A DNA stretch of 8,066 bases from Acidimicrobiia bacterium (GTDB taxonomy: Bacteria > Actinomycetota > Acidimicrobiia > Acidimicrobiales > Acidimicrobilacustridaceae). Position numbers and translations under genes: made by a program. Of this stretch, positions 6,239 through 8,066 are shown piece after piece; positions within the stretch are counted from its first letter, which is position 1; every line of letters begins with the position of its first letter. The stretch spans positions 1 to 8,066 of the forward strand of contig VERC01000103.1 of NCBI GenBank assembly GCA_018882825.1, in the 5' to 3' direction. The notes beneath the pieces were generated by a model. It had not been told where the DNA came from, did no database searches, and saw nothing but the letters and a program-made list of their open reading frames with translations.

Positions 6239-7289
6239 CGCGCACCCCCGCGGGGATGCCGACCGGGACACCGGCGGCGAGGTTGCGCTCGAGGGCCTCG
6301 CGATTGGCGTCGGTCCCCACCGGGAACCAACAACGCCACGAATGGCCGGTCACCGGGTCGGTCTCCAGGGGCGGACGCTCCGCGAGGCACTGGGGCTGCA
6401 CGTAGCGGCAGCGCGGCGCGAAGTTGCAACCGGGCGGCGGCGACAGCAGGTTCGGCGGTCGACCCGGAATCGCCTCCAGTCGGGTGTGGCTCGGCTGCTC
6501 GAGTCGGGGGATCGAGCGGAGCAGCGCCTCGGTGTAGGGCATGCGCACCGAGGCGAACAACTCCGCCGTCGACGCCTTCTCGACGACGTTGCCTCCGTAC
6601 ATGACCATGATCTCGTCGGTGCGACCGGCGACGACGCCGAGGTCGTGGCTCACGAGGATCATCGCCATGTGACGCTCGCGCTGCTGCTGGTCGAGCAGGT
6701 CGAGGATCTGGGCCTGCACGGTGACATCGAGAGCGGTGGTCGGTTCGTCGGCGAACAGCACCTTCGGTCCACAGGCGAGGGCGATGGCGATCGTGACCCG
6801 CTGCCGCATGCCACCCGAGAGCTGGTGCGGGTACTCGTCGAGTCGGCGGCGCGGCTCGGGGATCCCGACCGAGGCGAGCAGCGCCTCGGCGGTGGCCCGG
6901 GCCTCCTCCTTGTCGAGCCCCAGGTGGAACCGCAGCGACTCGGTGATCTGGCGCCCGATGCGAAGGACGGGGTTCAACGAGGTCATCGGGTCCTGGAAGA
7001 CCATCGACATCTCGGCGCCCCACACGCTGCTCATCTGCTTCTCGTCGTACCCGGCGATGTCGGTGCCCTCGTAGAGCACCTCACCACCGCGGCGCACGTT
7101 CCGTGGAGGGAGGAGTCCCATGACGGAACGCGACAGCACGGTCTTGCCCGATCCCGACTCACCCACGACGCCGAGCGTCTGGCCGCGTTCGAGGGTGAAG
7201 GAGACGTCGTCGACGGCGCGCACGGTGCCGCGCTCGGTGACGAAAGAGGTCGACAGGTCGCGGACCTCGAGCAGCCTCGACTCGGTCAC
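6228..7289 (-). CDS. oppD: Oligopeptide/dipeptide ABC transporter ATP-binding protein OppD/DppD
   Basis: The partner ATPase of OppF, 353 residues. Walker A GESGSGKT is at 43-50, the Q-loop glutamine at 99, signature LSGGMRQR at 157-164, Walker B VLFADEP at 177-183 with D181-E182, and the switch histidine at 215. LSGGM, rather than SGGQ, is usual for OppD/DppD and distinguishes it from OppF. The C-terminal domain has four cysteines (288, 294, 301, 320) in the same pattern as OppF, a likely iron-sulfur site by analogy with mycobacterial OppD. About 30 residues after the last cysteine form a low-complexity tail. The GTG start at 7289 overlaps the oppC stop as GTGA (7286-7289), and the gene's own stop overlaps oppF by 11 bp, so C, D and F are probably translated in a coupled way. 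Confidence 0.95.
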   Translation of the reverse strand: MTESRLLEVRDLSTSFVTERGTVRAVDDVSFTLERGQTLGVVGESGSGKTVLSRSVMGLLPPRNVRRGGEVLYEGTDIAGYDEKQMSSVWGAEMSMVFQDPMTSLNPVLRIGRQITESLRFHLGLDKEEARATAEALLASVGIPEPRRRLDEYPHQLSGGMRQRVTIAIALACGPKVLFADEPTTALDVTVQAQILDLLDQQQRERHMAMILVSHDLGVVAGRTDEIMVMYGGNVVEKASTAELFASVRMPYTEALLRSIPRLEQPSHTRLEAIPGRPPNLLSPPPGCNFAPRCRYVQPQCLAERPPLETDPVTGHSWRCWFPVGTDANREALERNLAAGVPVGIPAGVRDGR

Positions 7290-8066
7290 GCGTCACCGCC
7301 CTTGATGTCGGTGTACTCCCTGATCCGGTCACCGGCGAGGTTGAGCGCCAGCACGGTCACGAACAGCACTGCGCTGGGGATGAGGGAGATCCACGGCGCG
7401 CCGTTCTCCAGTGCCGGTCGACCGCTCACGATCATGTTCCCCCATGTCGGCTTCGAGGCCGCGTCGATCGACAGGCCCAGGAACGACAACCCGCCTTCGG
7501 CCACGATGGCGACGGCCACGGCGATCACCGAGAACGAGATCACCGCGGGGATCACGTTCGGCAGCACGTCGCGCACGATGATGCGGATGTTGCCGGCACC
7601 CATGGAACGCGCCGCGGTCACGAACTCGCGCTGCGCATAGACGAGGGTGTTCGCACGCACGAGCCGGGCGAGCGGAGCGATGGCGACCACGCCGAGGGCG
7701 ATGGAGACGGTGAGCTCGGTCTTGGACTGCGAGAAGGTGACGATGGCCATGGCCAGCAGCAGGGCGGGGAATGACAGCAGCACGTCCATCAGCGTCATCA
7801 ACACGGTCTCGAAGCCACGTCGCAGGTAACCGGCCACGAGCCCGATGGGCCCGCCGATCACCAGCCCCAGCAGGATGGAGGCGAACCCGACCAACAACGA
7901 GGGACGAGCGCCCCAGATCACCCGACTGAAGATGTCCCGGCCGAGGGCGTCGGTCCCGAACCAGAACTGCCCGTTCGGCGCCAGTTTCGGTCGTCCCACG
8001 ACCTTGGCCGGGTCCTTGATGGGCAGCCAGGGAGCGAGGACGGCCAGCAGCACCACGAACCCGAAG
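7286..8066 (-). CDS. oppC: Oligopeptide/dipeptide ABC transporter permease OppC/DppC (partial, N-terminus outside window)
   Basis: About 259 residues of a membrane permease that, with OppB, forms the translocation channel. The reading frame is open to the right edge, so the true start and the first cytoplasmic stretch lie outside; a GTG at 8056 is internal and should not be taken as the start. GTDALGRD at 7934-7957 is the DppC/OppC family signature near the first periplasmic segment. The EAA loop that docks on the ATPases spans 7556-7627 (EFVTAARSMGAG...VLPN). GLSFLGLS and TWGNMI further on are also family motifs. Several membrane helices separate these blocks. The family is usually about 300 residues, so only some 40 are missing. 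The stop overlaps the oppD start by 4 bp. Expected neighbours beyond 8066 are oppB and the substrate-binding protein oppA. Confidence 0.94.
   Translation of the reverse strand, partial: FGFVVLLAVLAPWLPIKDPAKVVGRPKLAPNGQFWFGTDALGRDIFSRVIWGARPSLLVGFASILLGLVIGGPIGLVAGYLRRGFETVLMTLMDVLLSFPALLLAMAIVTFSQSKTELTVSIALGVVAIAPLARLVRANTLVYAQREFVTAARSMGAGNIRIIVRDVLPNVIPAVISFSVIAVAVAIVAEGGLSFLGLSIDAASKPTWGNMIVSGRPALENGAPWISLIPSAVLFVTVLALNLAGDRIREYTDIKGGDA

Noticed and set aside
5979..7640. Open plus-strand frame of about 550 codons opposite oppF, oppD and oppC
   Set aside because: It crosses three genes whose family motifs are intact on the other strand, and its translation is low-complexity with no family features; it is a GC-bias shadow.

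Overview
The window is GC-rich, and every gene in it is a bacterial protein-coding gene. Third-position GC bias, GTG starts, 4-bp GTGA stop/start overlaps, two GT-C type polyprenyl-sugar glycosyltransferases and several starts that look leaderless all suggest an actinobacterium. Acidimicrobiia is my guess, but nothing in the window fixes the taxonomy. I see no tRNA, rRNA, CRISPR array, insertion sequence or prophage.

Layout. (1) Positions 1-1029, minus strand: N-terminal two thirds of an FAD-dependent oxidoreductase of the amine-oxidase/HemY-like type, running off the left edge. (2) Positions 1030-1135: a divergent intergenic region holding a 15-bp interrupted palindrome and a weak -10-like element. 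(3) Positions 1136-3804, plus strand: two integral-membrane GT-C glycosyltransferases, a GT39/ArnT-like protein and a PIG-V-like mannosyltransferase, coupled by a GTGA overlap. (4) Positions 3848-4054, plus strand: a 68-residue zinc-ribbon protein of unknown function. (5) Positions 4072-4566, minus strand: a single-domain cyclophilin. It converges on the zinc-ribbon gene, and the two stop codons lie in one inverted repeat. (6) Positions 4587-5252, plus strand: an AlkA-like DNA-3-methyladenine glycosylase, divergent from the cyclophilin and probably leaderless. (7) Positions 5219-8066, minus strand: the oppC-oppD-oppF end of an oligopeptide/dipeptide ABC transporter operon, entering from the right edge. 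Its last gene overlaps the glycosylase gene tail-to-tail by 34 bp.

How the genes work together. The oxidoreductase and the two glycosyltransferases may serve one cell-envelope glycan or glycolipid pathway, since oxidoreductases of this type often lie beside such transferases; this is inference from neighbourhood. The Opp proteins form one importer: OppC is a permease subunit and OppD/OppF are the paired ATPases. The substrate-binding protein and the OppB permease should lie beyond position 8066. The cyclophilin, glycosylase and zinc-ribbon genes look like independent single-gene units. Overall this is ordinary chromosomal sequence. The least explained items are the small zinc-ribbon protein and the palindrome in the divergent promoter region. 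I did not find a convincing new multi-gene system.
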